A stretch of DNA of 64,000 nucleotides from Clostridiaceae bacterium. GTDB lineage: Bacteria > Bacillota > Clostridia > Acetivibrionales > DUMB01. Below, piece after piece: positions 8,768 to 16,869 of the stretch. Both the position numbers and the translations under genes were made by a program. The DNA is taken from the NCBI GenBank assembly GCA_012840085.1, contig DUMB01000081.1, forward strand, positions 1 through 64,000, given 5' to 3'. Below the pieces are notes generated by a model. It was given only the letters and a program-made list of their open reading frames with translations, made no database searches and had not been told where the DNA came from. Within the stretch, counting starts at the first letter, position 1. Each line of letters starts with the position of its first letter.

Positions 8768-9184
8768 TTATTTCAAAATCATTATAAATGTGCCAATTGT
8801 AATGAATATGCCTCCTAGAATTGTTTTGACAGTAGGTGCTTCATTTAATATCAGAAAAGCCAGTATCATTGTAATGACAACACTAAATTTGTCCACCGGA
8901 ACCACCTTCGAAGCATCCCCGATTTGCAATGCTTTATAATAACAAAGCCAGGATAATCCTGTAGCAATACCCGACAAAATCAAAAATATCCAACTCTTTT
9001 TGCTGAGGCCGGAAATCTGATCCTGGGTTTTTGTAATAAAAACTATAACCCATGCCATCACCAGTACAACCACTGTACGTATTGCAGTGGCTAAATTGGA
9101 ACTTACCCCCTCAATCCCTATCTTGGCAAGTATGGATGTCAGTGCAGCAAATACCGCTGACAACAATGCATATATAAACCACAT
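8768..9184 (-). CDS. EamA/DMT-family transporter (single-domain)
   Basis: A 138-aa membrane protein matching one EamA repeat of the drug/metabolite transporter superfamily, with about five hydrophobic helices. WFIYALLSAVFAALTSILAKIG forms the N-terminal helix, GLSWLCYYKALQIGDASKVVPVDK is the conserved central signature, and the helix ending ILGGIFITIGTFIMI closes it. Single-repeat members work as dimers, and the substrate is unknown. The start is the ATG seven bases after GGAGG; the longer reading frame (9235) includes the ribosome binding site. It probably heads the unit that continues into the membrane protein and pcm. Confidence 0.88.
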   Translation of the reverse strand: MWFIYALLSAVFAALTSILAKIGIEGVSSNLATAIRTVVVLVMAWVIVFITKTQDQISGLSKKSWIFLILSGIATGLSWLCYYKALQIGDASKVVPVDKFSVVITMILAFLILNEAPTVKTILGGIFITIGTFIMILK

Positions 9185-9291
9185 GTAAATTCCTCCTTTA
9201 GCTTTGGGAGCATATAATATGCAATTTATAAACATTTAGTTATTTTTATCTGCTTAGCAATTTAGCAATAAAATATCATTCGTTCAAAACC

Positions 9292-9367
9292 CGTTCCGTT
9301 GCACTCAAGTCATTCTGACGGAAATAATCATGTTTTTATGAAACAGAGCGTGAACGTGATTAAGGGG
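9292..9367. repeat. Dispersed structured intergenic repeat, copy 2
   Basis: Partner of the element at 1908-1984. Its hairpin at 9331-9345 (TGTTTT/GAAACA, 3-nt loop) occupies the same place as the hairpin in copy 1 with different paired bases. The final bases of this copy overlap the stop codon of the minus-strand gene that ends at 9360. Confidence 0.5.
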
Positions 9368-9962
9368 TGGAAACTGAATATAAATATAATATTCCGCCAT
9401 TAAATTCAATGGTAAAGCCATCCTTAATAACATCATAATTTTCAATATCAATTCCAAAAGAAAATTTTGAAACAGGGCCATATCCTCTCTGCCCAACATC
9501 TATTATATTGTTATTATTATCATATATATTAAATGCGTTTGCCGGATGATAACTTGTGAAAGTGCCATCCTCATTAATAATATAGTGATACAAGAATTCT
9601 CCACTGTCATATTTAATAAATTGTTTTGCATCAAAATTGAAATAAATATCATTTCCTCGATGCATAACTCTCTCTATCAGAACTCTTACTTTACCCATTT
9701 TGCCTATTTCTTTATTCAATCGTACTACTTCATTTTTGTTTTTCGGAATCCAGGTTGGTTCTATAAATGCCGTAAATGTAGCCGGTTTTTGTATTTCATA
9801 AATTTTATAGCCATCTTTGTTCAGAACATTATTAAATATTCCCTCTTTGCTTATATAATTTTTATAGAATATTGAAGACATTAGAATAATACATAAAATA
9901 ATGCATATGGAACCTGCAATCAGAATAATTTTATTAGTTGAACTCTTATCCTGCAATGCCAA
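9360..9962 (-). CDS. Single-pass membrane protein of unknown function
   Basis: A 200-aa protein with one N-terminal transmembrane segment (IILIAGSICIILCIILMSSIF, about residues 12-32). A beta-rich extracellular domain follows that I do not recognise; it includes FTAFIEPTWIPKNKNEV and an acidic turn YDNNNNIIDVG. There is no ATG at the 5' end. TTG codons at 9962 and 9956 both lie close after a GGGGGG tract, and the second has the better spacing. No functional context is visible. Confidence 0.65.
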   Translation of the reverse strand: MALQDKSSTNKIILIAGSICIILCIILMSSIFYKNYISKEGIFNNVLNKDGYKIYEIQKPATFTAFIEPTWIPKNKNEVVRLNKEIGKMGKVRVLIERVMHRGNDIYFNFDAKQFIKYDSGEFLYHYIINEDGTFTSYHPANAFNIYDNNNNIIDVGQRGYGPVSKFSFGIDIENYDVIKDGFTIEFNGGILYLYSVSTP

Positions 9963-10537
9963 ATCCCCCCTTCCTTATAAATGCTGATTTTAATTCTTGG
10001 CGGATAGAACTTTATACATATAATTCTACTAATAATTTAATGAATGTGACATATTTGTTGTTTTACCGAAGAGTTTTTCCACTCCCTTAACTTTGAATGA
10101 AATTTTTCAGGCAATATGCCCGCAATAATCAAACATATCTATTTAATTTTACACCATATACCCCGTAAAATCACCTGCTTTTTACATCTTTTCACCTTTT
10201 AGCCAATTATTCTGATACCCCCTCAATTTTCCAAACATAGAAGATACCATCCTGTGGGTTAAGTATTCTTTGCAGTTGATTTATATCTTTCCTCGATATA
10301 GGTTCTTTTCCCCGATCTATATCTTTGCCTTTATCTTTTCTCGACGTTTATCTTTTCTCGATTTACACCTTTTCCCGATTTACATCTAAACAGCATGCCA
10401 TCTGCTTATCCGTTAATACGGCATATAATTTCTCCTGTCCTGCAATAGCTGTATGGTGGTAATATAAGGGCAATTTTCAGTATCAATCATAAAAAAATAT
10501 AAAAAATAAAAAAATTTTTATAAAAAAGAAGGATTTT
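9963..10537. other. Intergenic region with low-complexity pyrimidine tracts
   Basis: No gene is supported. The stretch around 10125-10215 resembles 2940-3030 (shared TTTTACAC, TAAAA.CAC and CATCTTTT.ACC blocks). Both lie upstream of minus-strand genes. A 17-bp degenerate tandem repeat (annotated separately) follows. Confidence 0.35.
10278..10391. repeat. Degenerate tandem repeat, about 17-bp period
   Basis: Five to seven units of consensus GATTTAYAYCTTTTCYC are visible. Clear ones start at 10278, 10343 (GACGTTTATCTTTTCTC), 10360 (GATTTACACCTTTTCCC) and 10377; 10295 and 10314 are longer variants. It lies about 220 bp upstream of the LacI-type regulator gene. Confidence 0.6.
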
Positions 10538-10538
10538 T

Positions 10539-10580
10539 TTGAATCACACAGAATATATATTTATTAAAATTTGAACGTTC
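10539..10580 (+). promoter_or_regulatory. Candidate autoregulated promoter with LacI-type operator
   Basis: TTGAAT (10539-10544) and TATTAA (10562-10567) are 17 bases apart, a plausible sigma-A pair. The self-complementary GAACGTTC (10573-10580, central CpG as in LacI-family operators) lies where transcription would begin, 32 bases before the regulator's ATG. A regulator bound there would block its own operon. The sites are seen; the regulation is inferred. Confidence 0.5.
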
Positions 10581-10611
10581 CAAAAAACGAACAATGAAAC
10601 GGTGAATGTGA

Positions 10612-12873
10612 ATGCCAACTATAAAAGATGTTGCGAAATTAGCGGGAGTTTCCCATGGTACAGTATCCAATATACTAAATGGCTCTAAAGCTGTAAGTCT
10701 GGACAAGGTCAAAAGAGTTGAACATGCCATTAAGGTACTTGGCTATCAGCCGGATGCCACAGCCCGAAGCCTTAAAAAAAGCAAAACCATGAGCGTGGGA
10801 GTAGTCCTTCCAAATATAACTGATGCTACTTTTTCACAGTTGTTTACAGGGATTGAAAGAGCCCTTAGTGAGAAGCAGTACGCTGCCAGCCTTTATATAA
10901 CATCTGAGATAGCAGCCAATGAAAACAAGATTTTTGAACAGATACGCAGACAGCGCATGGACGGTGCGATAATTGCCACCTGCCAGCCACAGAATACAAA
11001 AGTTTTCGAGGAGCTTTTAAAGGCAGGAATAAAGCTGGTCTTTGTTGAGAGAAACATCGAGGATAAGGACTACAACTTTGTCGGTTTCAATAATTATAAA
11101 ATCATTTATGATACTGTTTGCCGATTGATATCAGACGGGTACAAAACAATTGCAATTGTTACCGGTCCCAAAGAATACTCAAGCGAAAAGCTGTGTATTG
11201 ATTCTTACTTGTCTGCTATAGAAGAACATGGCATCCCCTCAAACAATAAGCTGATTGAAATTACTAATTTTAATAAAGAAAGCGCATTTAAAGCTGCTTT
11301 CAGATTGCTCCAGCTGGGGGAGGTACCCGAGGTTATAATTACATCTTCCATGCAATTGGCCGAAGGCATAATGGCGGCAATAAACATATGCGAAGGCACC
11401 TTGGTCAGGAAACCTTTTGTTGTGAGCTTGGGCGAAGACTCATGGACAAATATCAGCTATCCCGATATAATCAAACTTCCCAGGCAGTTTATACAAGCCG
11501 GTGAGATTGCTGCCGACATATTGATAGATAATATTCAAAACCCTGCTTTTTACGATGCAAAAAGCATTATGCTTGATTGTCTGGATAAAAACGCAGGAAA
11601 GATATGCGGCGCACGCCCTCCAAAACAACATGTCACCAGAAATTCATCAGATACCTTGAAAGTATTAATGCTCGACAGCTCAGCCTCTTATGCTACATAT
11701 TCACTTCTGGCTGATTTCAGAAAAGCAGAGGGAATTAATGTAGATATCGACGTATTAAGCTACAAGGAACTCTATGAAGCCATAAAGCAGGAGTCATTGT
11801 CCGGCACATATGATGTCTTTGAAATAGATATACCATGGCTTCCTGAGATGGCTGAAAGAGGATATCTGACTGATTTGACCCGGTACATTGAAGCAAATCC
11901 CAAAACAATAGAAGGTTTGATCCCAGGTATACTTGATGAGTATGCAAAATATGATGACAAGTTTTATGTCATGCCCTACATGTTCGGTACCCAACTGCTC
12001 TTTTACAGAAAGGATTTGTTTGAGGACATAAAATACCAGAGAATGTTTTATGACCAGTACCGTGCTGAGCTGAACCCACCAAAAACATGGATTGAGTTCA
12101 ATGCTGTAGCAAAATTCTTCACAAAGGAATATAATCCCGAATCACCTACGCTATACGGCACAACATTGGGAGGAAAATTTTCCAGCGGCGCGGTATGTGA
12201 GTTTTTACCGAGAAAATGGGCTTTTGGCGGAAGTTCTTTCGACGAAAAGGGCAACGTAATTCTTGACAGCAAAGAAACGGTAAAGGCCTTAAAAAACTAT
12301 TGTGAGAGCTTTAATTACGCCTCTCCCACATCCACAGAACACTGGTGGGGAGAACAGGTTGAAGAATTTTGCCAGGGAAAGGCTGCAATGATGGTGCTGT
12401 TCATATCCCACGCTACTGATATCAACGACAGATACAAGTCTAAGGTGGCAGGCAAAGTAGGTTTTGACATAATACCGGGACAAAAACCCCTGCTCGGAGG
12501 ATGGTCTCTTGGAATAAACAGCAACAGCAGCAAAAAAGACAGTGCCTTTAAATTCATAAGCTGGGCATGTTGTAAAGAAATGGCCATACCTTACACTATC
12601 CTTGGCGGGTCCACCCCTTGTGTAAATTTATACAAAAACTCCGAACTTGTTCTGGTTTACCCATGGCTTCCTAAATCGCTGGAGAGTTTTAAAATCAGCA
12701 AGAAAAGGTCAATGCCAAAAGCCGTAGGGGGAGTTGTCGTATCTGAAAGGCAGTATGAAGAAATATTGGGGGAAGCAGTATACAAATCCATAACAAATCA
12801 GATGTCGCCTGAGGAAGCAATAGGTATTGCGGCGTCCAAGCTTCAAAACTTATTGATAAAAAATACAAATTAA
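10612..12873 (+). CDS. LacI-family regulator fused to a solute-binding-protein domain
   Basis: A 753-aa protein, more than twice the usual LacI length. Residues 1-55 are a LacI helix-turn-helix (TIKDVAKLAGVSHGTVSNIL, then hinge TARSLKKSKT). Residues about 58-340 are the usual periplasmic-binding-like effector domain (VGVVLPNITDATFSQLFTGI). From about 347 to the end is a second ligand domain resembling type-1 extracellular solute-binding proteins of carbohydrate ABC importers (DVFEIDIPWLPEMAERGYL, MPYMFGTQLLFYRKDLFED, GWSLGINSNSSKKDSAFKFISW). There is no signal peptide, so this domain is cytosolic and probably senses a second sugar. A GGTGA ribosome binding site precedes the ATG. It is the first gene of the transport operon, 13 bases before the permease, so it very likely controls that operon. 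Confidence 0.9.
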   Translation: MPTIKDVAKLAGVSHGTVSNILNGSKAVSLDKVKRVEHAIKVLGYQPDATARSLKKSKTMSVGVVLPNITDATFSQLFTGIERALSEKQYAASLYITSEIAANENKIFEQIRRQRMDGAIIATCQPQNTKVFEELLKAGIKLVFVERNIEDKDYNFVGFNNYKIIYDTVCRLISDGYKTIAIVTGPKEYSSEKLCIDSYLSAIEEHGIPSNNKLIEITNFNKESAFKAAFRLLQLGEVPEVIITSSMQLAEGIMAAINICEGTLVRKPFVVSLGEDSWTNISYPDIIKLPRQFIQAGEIAADILIDNIQNPAFYDAKSIMLDCLDKNAGKICGARPPKQHVTRNSSDTLKVLMLDSSASYATYSLLADFRKAEGINVDIDVLSYKELYEAIKQESLSGTYDVFEIDIPWLPEMAERGYLTDLTRYIEANPKTIEGLIPGILDEYAKYDDKFYVMPYMFGTQLLFYRKDLFEDIKYQRMFYDQYRAELNPPKTWIEFNAVAKFFTKEYNPESPTLYGTTLGGKFSSGAVCEFLPRKWAFGGSSFDEKGNVILDSKETVKALKNYCESFNYASPTSTEHWWGEQVEEFCQGKAAMMVLFISHATDINDRYKSKVAGKVGFDIIPGQKPLLGGWSLGINSNSSKKDSAFKFISWACCKEMAIPYTILGGSTPCVNLYKNSELVLVYPWLPKSLESFKISKKRSMPKAVGGVVVSERQYEEILGEAVYKSITNQMSPEEAIGIAASKLQNLLIKNTN

Positions 12874-12886
12874 GGAGGAATTAAAT

Positions 12887-13873
12887 TTGTTATCAATCAA
12901 TCAAGCTGAAACAAGCCTGCAAAAGAAGTCAAAAGGCAATTTGCTGTCAAAACTTGCAAAAAGCAAAGAATTCTCGGTGCTGGTTGCCTTATTTGTACTT
13001 TGCCTGGTGGTATCATTATTAAGTCCATATTTCCTCAAAATGCAAAACATATTTAATGTTTTGAGGCAGATTTCAGTTATAGGCATACTGGCTGTCGGAG
13101 AAGCGCTAATTATCATCACCGGTGGCATAGACCTGTCTGTTGGTTCCGTATTAGGATTTATGGGAGTTATGACAGCATTATTGGCAAAGTTGCACTTGCC
13201 CCCTGTAATTATATTCTTTGCAGCTATTATAATAGGAAGCGCAGTTTCAACAATTAGTGGTCTTCTGACAACTAAAATCAAAATAAACCCGTTTATTGTT
13301 ACATTGGGAATGATGAGCATTGCGAAAGGATTCTCTCTTTTAATCACCGGTGGAATGCCCATTTCTATTGAAAACAATATTACATATCTGGGCAGCGGAT
13401 ATATTGGACCTGTTCCGGTACCTGTAATAATAATGTTTATCGTTGCAGCAATCGGACATATTTTCGCATCAAGAACCCTTCCGGGAAGAAATATATATGC
13501 CGTCGGAAACAATGAGCGTGCAGCAAAGTTATCGGGTATAAGGGTTGACAGGGTAAAAATCATGGTGTTTTCAATTATGGGCGCCCTTTGCGCTTTGTCA
13601 GGCATGATACTGTCAGGAACATTGAAAACAGCCGAACCTACCGCAGGTTCAGGATACGAAATGGATGTAATCGCAGCAGTTGTAATAGGAGGAGCCAGCC
13701 TGTCCGGTGGAGAGGGTTCGATAATTGGAGTTATAATAGGCGCAGCCATTATGGGAGTTTTGAGAAACAGCTTTGTGCTTCTTGGAGTTTCCGCATACTG
13801 GCAGGTTGTTGCAATCGGCGTTGTGACAATAGGCGCTGTTGCCCTGGACAGTTTGAAGACCAAAAGGGATTAG
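12887..13873 (+). CDS. Ribose-type (CUT2) ABC transporter permease
   Basis: A 328-aa integral membrane protein of the RbsC/BPD_transp_2 family. It forms the channel of a sugar ABC importer with the binding protein and ATPase encoded next to it. The signature GEALIIITGGIDLSVGSVLG lies near residue 70, and the loop GASLSGGEGSIIGVIIGA near 270, with about eight to ten hydrophobic helices. Translation starts at TTG (12887), nine bases after AAGGAGG at 12872-12878, which overlaps the stop of the regulator. A long reading frame on the opposite strand is a composition shadow. The sugar is not defined by sequence. Confidence 0.94.
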   Translation: MLSINQAETSLQKKSKGNLLSKLAKSKEFSVLVALFVLCLVVSLLSPYFLKMQNIFNVLRQISVIGILAVGEALIIITGGIDLSVGSVLGFMGVMTALLAKLHLPPVIIFFAAIIIGSAVSTISGLLTTKIKINPFIVTLGMMSIAKGFSLLITGGMPISIENNITYLGSGYIGPVPVPVIIMFIVAAIGHIFASRTLPGRNIYAVGNNERAAKLSGIRVDRVKIMVFSIMGALCALSGMILSGTLKTAEPTAGSGYEMDVIAAVVIGGASLSGGEGSIIGVIIGAAIMGVLRNSFVLLGVSAYWQVVAIGVVTIGAVALDSLKTKRD

Positions 13874-13881
13874 AATGGGTG

Positions 13882-13904
13882 AAACCTCATAAAACAAGAG
13901 GTTT
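13882..13904 (+). other. Hairpin between permease and binding-protein genes
   Basis: AAACCTC (13882-13888) and GAGGTTT (13898-13904) form a 7-bp stem, followed by TTATATA. In ABC operons such stems often mark RNA processing or partial termination that sets subunit ratios. That role is inferred here. Confidence 0.4.
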
Positions 13905-14031
13905 TATATACGGGATTCTAATCTGGGCTTGAAAGGAGGTAATGGAGGATTTTCGCCAAAGGGATCCGTTACTTAAAAACAAGCAAACCAATAAACAAAC
14001 CATTAAAAAACCAATAAGGAGGAAAATGTTT

Positions 14032-15135
14032 ATGAAAAAGTTTTTGGCATTAATAAGCATTATAATGGTTGTAACAATGTTGTTTACGGCTTGCGGTTCA
14101 AAGACAGAAACACAACAAACTCAAACACAGCAAAGTGGAAACAGCGGTTCATCAGGAAAAACAAATGAAACAGCATCAGGACAGGAAGTACCCGATGTTG
14201 CACTTCCTAAAGGAGCACATGTTGAAGCTGTAAAACAATTGCCAGAAAAACCTTTAAGAATAGCATTTCTTTCCTGGCAGAACAACCCGTTCTGGTTCCC
14301 TGTAAGGGATGGTGCTTTGGCAGCAAAAGAATACCTGGCAAACTTTAATACTACCGTCGATTATATAGTAATGGGCGAAGATATGACAGCAGACAGAGTT
14401 GTTGCTGCAATGGAAACCGCAATTGCAAAACAATATGATGCTATAGCTGTAGTACCTGTGTTTGACGGAACAGAAAACATCATAAATAAAGCTGTAGAAC
14501 AAGGAATTCCTGTATTCTCATTTATTGCTGAAGGCTCCAAGCCCAGCAACAGAATAGCTTTCATGGGACAGGACGCTTATGCAGCAGGTCAGCTGGCTGG
14601 TCAGACCATTGAGAAAATTACCGGCGGAAATGGAAAAATTGGCGTAATCACAGGTGTATTTGGTGCAACACAGCATGAACAGAGAATGAACGGTGCGTTA
14701 GATTATTTGGCAGAAAATGTACCAGGTATCGAGGTAGTAGGTAAATACGAAAATAAAGACAAAGCCGAAACTGCATATTCTTTAACTAAAGATATGCTGA
14801 CTGCTCATCCTGATCTCAAAGTTGTATATGTAACTGCAGGCGGACCTTTTGGAGCAGCTAAAGCTATCCAGGACATGGGACTTACAGGGAAAGTCGGAGT
14901 TGTATGTTATGACCACATTCCTGACAATCTGAAATACGTTAAGAGTGGAGAAATATATGCCGCAATAGCTCAGGACCCGTTCGGACAGGGATTTGACTCC
15001 TGCGTATACCTCTACAACTATCTGGTGGCAGGTCAGAAGCCTGACAGTGATTTCATACCTGTTCAGTTGGATGTAGTAACACCTGATAATATCGATGAAA
15101 TGTATTCTGAAGATGAGTATATGAATGCAGAGTAG
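14032..15135 (+). CDS. Ribose-type ABC transporter substrate-binding lipoprotein
   Basis: A 367-aa lipoprotein: a hydrophobic signal ending TACG with Cys21 acylated, then a Q/T/S-rich linker, then a Peripla_BP_4 sugar-binding domain (LRIAFLSWQNNPFWFPVRDGA, IDEM-type C-terminus). It captures the substrate outside the cell and delivers it to the adjacent permease. The ATG at 14032 lies nine bases after GGAGG. An ATG at 14026 is too close, and an in-frame ATG at 13942 with its own AAAGGAGG would add 30 polar residues before the signal peptide, which is unlikely to be compatible with export. The F-W repeats in the first strand suggest aromatic stacking on a sugar ring. Confidence 0.93.
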   Translation: MKKFLALISIIMVVTMLFTACGSKTETQQTQTQQSGNSGSSGKTNETASGQEVPDVALPKGAHVEAVKQLPEKPLRIAFLSWQNNPFWFPVRDGALAAKEYLANFNTTVDYIVMGEDMTADRVVAAMETAIAKQYDAIAVVPVFDGTENIINKAVEQGIPVFSFIAEGSKPSNRIAFMGQDAYAAGQLAGQTIEKITGGNGKIGVITGVFGATQHEQRMNGALDYLAENVPGIEVVGKYENKDKAETAYSLTKDMLTAHPDLKVVYVTAGGPFGAAKAIQDMGLTGKVGVVCYDHIPDNLKYVKSGEIYAAIAQDPFGQGFDSCVYLYNYLVAGQKPDSDFIPVQLDVVTPDNIDEMYSEDEYMNAE

Positions 15136-15202
15136 GACTTAATAAGCACATATGGATAATCGCCGGCCAAAGCGGATTTTTAAAATGCATATTAAGTCCT
15201 AC
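15132..15202 (+). other. Long inverted repeat spanning the stop of the binding-protein gene
   Basis: A perfect 13-bp inverted repeat, GTAGGACTTAATA at 15132-15144 and its complement at 15190-15202, has a 45-nt loop that begins inside the last codons. It could protect the upstream mRNA 3' end after processing. Confidence 0.45.
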
Positions 15203-15285
15203 AAAAAGATATTAAAAAATATCATTAATAATATATTATTGCAAATTTAATAATCATTGTCCATATAAATATTATCATTAATAAT

Positions 15286-15313
15286 CAGGAATAGGGTCCT
15301 TTCCCTATTCCTG
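15286..15313 (+). terminator. Strong hairpin before the ATPase gene, possible partial terminator
   Basis: A perfect 11-bp stem (15286-15296 with 15303-15313, 6-nt loop) lies 33 bases before the ATPase start. No T-run follows directly, so it may slow or partly end transcription and favour high binding-protein output over ATPase. The role is inferred. Confidence 0.5.
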
Positions 15314-15345
15314 GTTACAGCATATTTTCATTGGGGGTTAGGATA

Positions 15346-16869
15346 TTGAATACTGGAGTTTTGCTTAGAATAGAATCCATTTCTAAAAGTTTTCCCGGAG
15401 TCAAAGCACTTGACGGAGTCAGTTTCGACATACTTGAAGGCGAAGTGCATGCAATCGTTGGGGAGAATGGCGCCGGGAAGTCAACTCTTATGAATATTTT
15501 ATCCGGCGTTTATGCACCAGATACAGGTAAATTGTATTTTGCCGGAAAGGAAGTACAATTTAAGGACCCCAGGCATGCCCAGGAGACAGGTATCGCAATG
15601 ATCCATCAGGAATTGTCCCTGGCAAACCATCTGAGTGTTATGGAAAATATATATTTGGGCAGATTGACAAGAAACAGGTTCGGTTTTGTTAATTATAAAG
15701 AAATGTATAAGAAGTGTAAAAGTGATCTTGAATGCCTGGGAGTTACGGATATAGACCCTGACACACTTATAGCGGATTTAAGCGTCTCCCAGATGCAAAT
15801 GGTGGAAATAGCCAAAGCACTTTCGTTCAAGTCTAAACTGATTATCATGGATGAACCTTCTTCCTCCCTAACCCGCAAAGAAACGGAAATGCTGTTTGCA
15901 ACCATAAATAGTTTGAAGCAAAGTGGAGTGTCCGTTTTATACATTTCCCACAGGATGGAAGAAATATTTGAGATTTCAGACAGAGTAACCGTGCTGAGAG
16001 ACGGGACATACATTAAAACCTTAAATACAAAAGACACAAATGCCAAAGAGCTTGTTTCCCTCATGGTAGGCAGGGAATTCAACAAAACATTTCAGAGAAA
16101 AATCAAGAAAATTCAAGATGGAGAAAAGCCTATACTGGAAGTTCAAGGGCTTTCCTATGGAAAAAAGGTTAACAATGTGAGCTTCAAGCTCTATCCCGGT
16201 GAAATTCTTGCACTTACCGGACTTGTCGGGGCTGGAAGGACCGAACTGGTACAGACTTTATTTGGGTTATACAGGAAAGAAAGCGGAAAAATTCTACTAA
16301 ACGGAAAAGAAGTTGAAATAAATTCCCCTACCGAAGCAATCAAGCACGGTTTGGGTCTGGTGCCTGAAGGTAGAAAAACACAGGGACTGTTCTTGGGAAT
16401 GAAAATCAGAGAAAACATTACAATGGCTAATTTACCTAAGCTATGCAGGTTTTTATTTATAGAATCAAAGAACGAACAGGAAAAAGCAGAATATTATGTG
16501 TCCAAACTAAGGGTCAAGGCTACCGATATCGAGCAACAGGTACGTTATTTGAGCGGTGGTAACCAGCAAAAAACGATAATTGCCAGGTGGTTGCTTAACA
16601 ATCCCAAAGTGTTATTTCTGGATGAACCGACCCACGGGGTAGATGTAGGCGCAAAATCCGAAATATATGAAATTATCAACAATCTTGCATCAGAAGGTGT
16701 GGGTATAGTTCTGATATCTTCAGAACTTCCTGAAGTCCTGACGCTCGCCGATAGGATTCTCGTAATGCATAACGGGCGCATTACCGGAGAATTGTCAAGA
16801 GAGGAAGCAGATCAGGAAATTATTATGGAATACGCAACAAATCAATTGAACAAGGAGATGGTAAAATGA
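15346..16869 (+). CDS. Ribose-type (CUT2) ABC transporter ATPase, two nucleotide-binding domains
   Basis: A 507-aa cytoplasmic ATPase with two ABC domains in tandem. The first has a perfect Walker A (GENGAGKST), signature LSVSQMQMVEIAKAL and Walker B LIIMDEPSSSL. The second has the degenerate Walker A typical of the RbsA/XylG family (GLVGAGRTE), the signature LSGGNQQKTIIARWL and VLFLDEPTHGVDVG. It powers import through the permease encoded upstream. The TTG at 15346 (eight bases after GGGGG) is preferred to TTG 15331, which overlaps the ribosome binding site. Its stop overlaps the next gene's start by four bases, indicating translational coupling. Confidence 0.94.
   Translation: MNTGVLLRIESISKSFPGVKALDGVSFDILEGEVHAIVGENGAGKSTLMNILSGVYAPDTGKLYFAGKEVQFKDPRHAQETGIAMIHQELSLANHLSVMENIYLGRLTRNRFGFVNYKEMYKKCKSDLECLGVTDIDPDTLIADLSVSQMQMVEIAKALSFKSKLIIMDEPSSSLTRKETEMLFATINSLKQSGVSVLYISHRMEEIFEISDRVTVLRDGTYIKTLNTKDTNAKELVSLMVGREFNKTFQRKIKKIQDGEKPILEVQGLSYGKKVNNVSFKLYPGEILALTGLVGAGRTELVQTLFGLYRKESGKILLNGKEVEINSPTEAIKHGLGLVPEGRKTQGLFLGMKIRENITMANLPKLCRFLFIESKNEQEKAEYYVSKLRVKATDIEQQVRYLSGGNQQKTIIARWLLNNPKVLFLDEPTHGVDVGAKSEIYEIINNLASEGVGIVLISSELPEVLTLADRILVMHNGRITGELSREEADQEIIMEYATNQLNKEMVK

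Noticed and set aside
10278-10391. CRISPR array
   Set aside because: The ~17-bp units are head-to-tail without spacers of even size and are degenerate; no cas genes in the window.
12901-13863. 320-codon open frame on the minus strand
   Set aside because: It is exactly antisense to the permease gene, has no ribosome binding site and reads as Ile/Pro/Thr-rich nonsense; a composition shadow.
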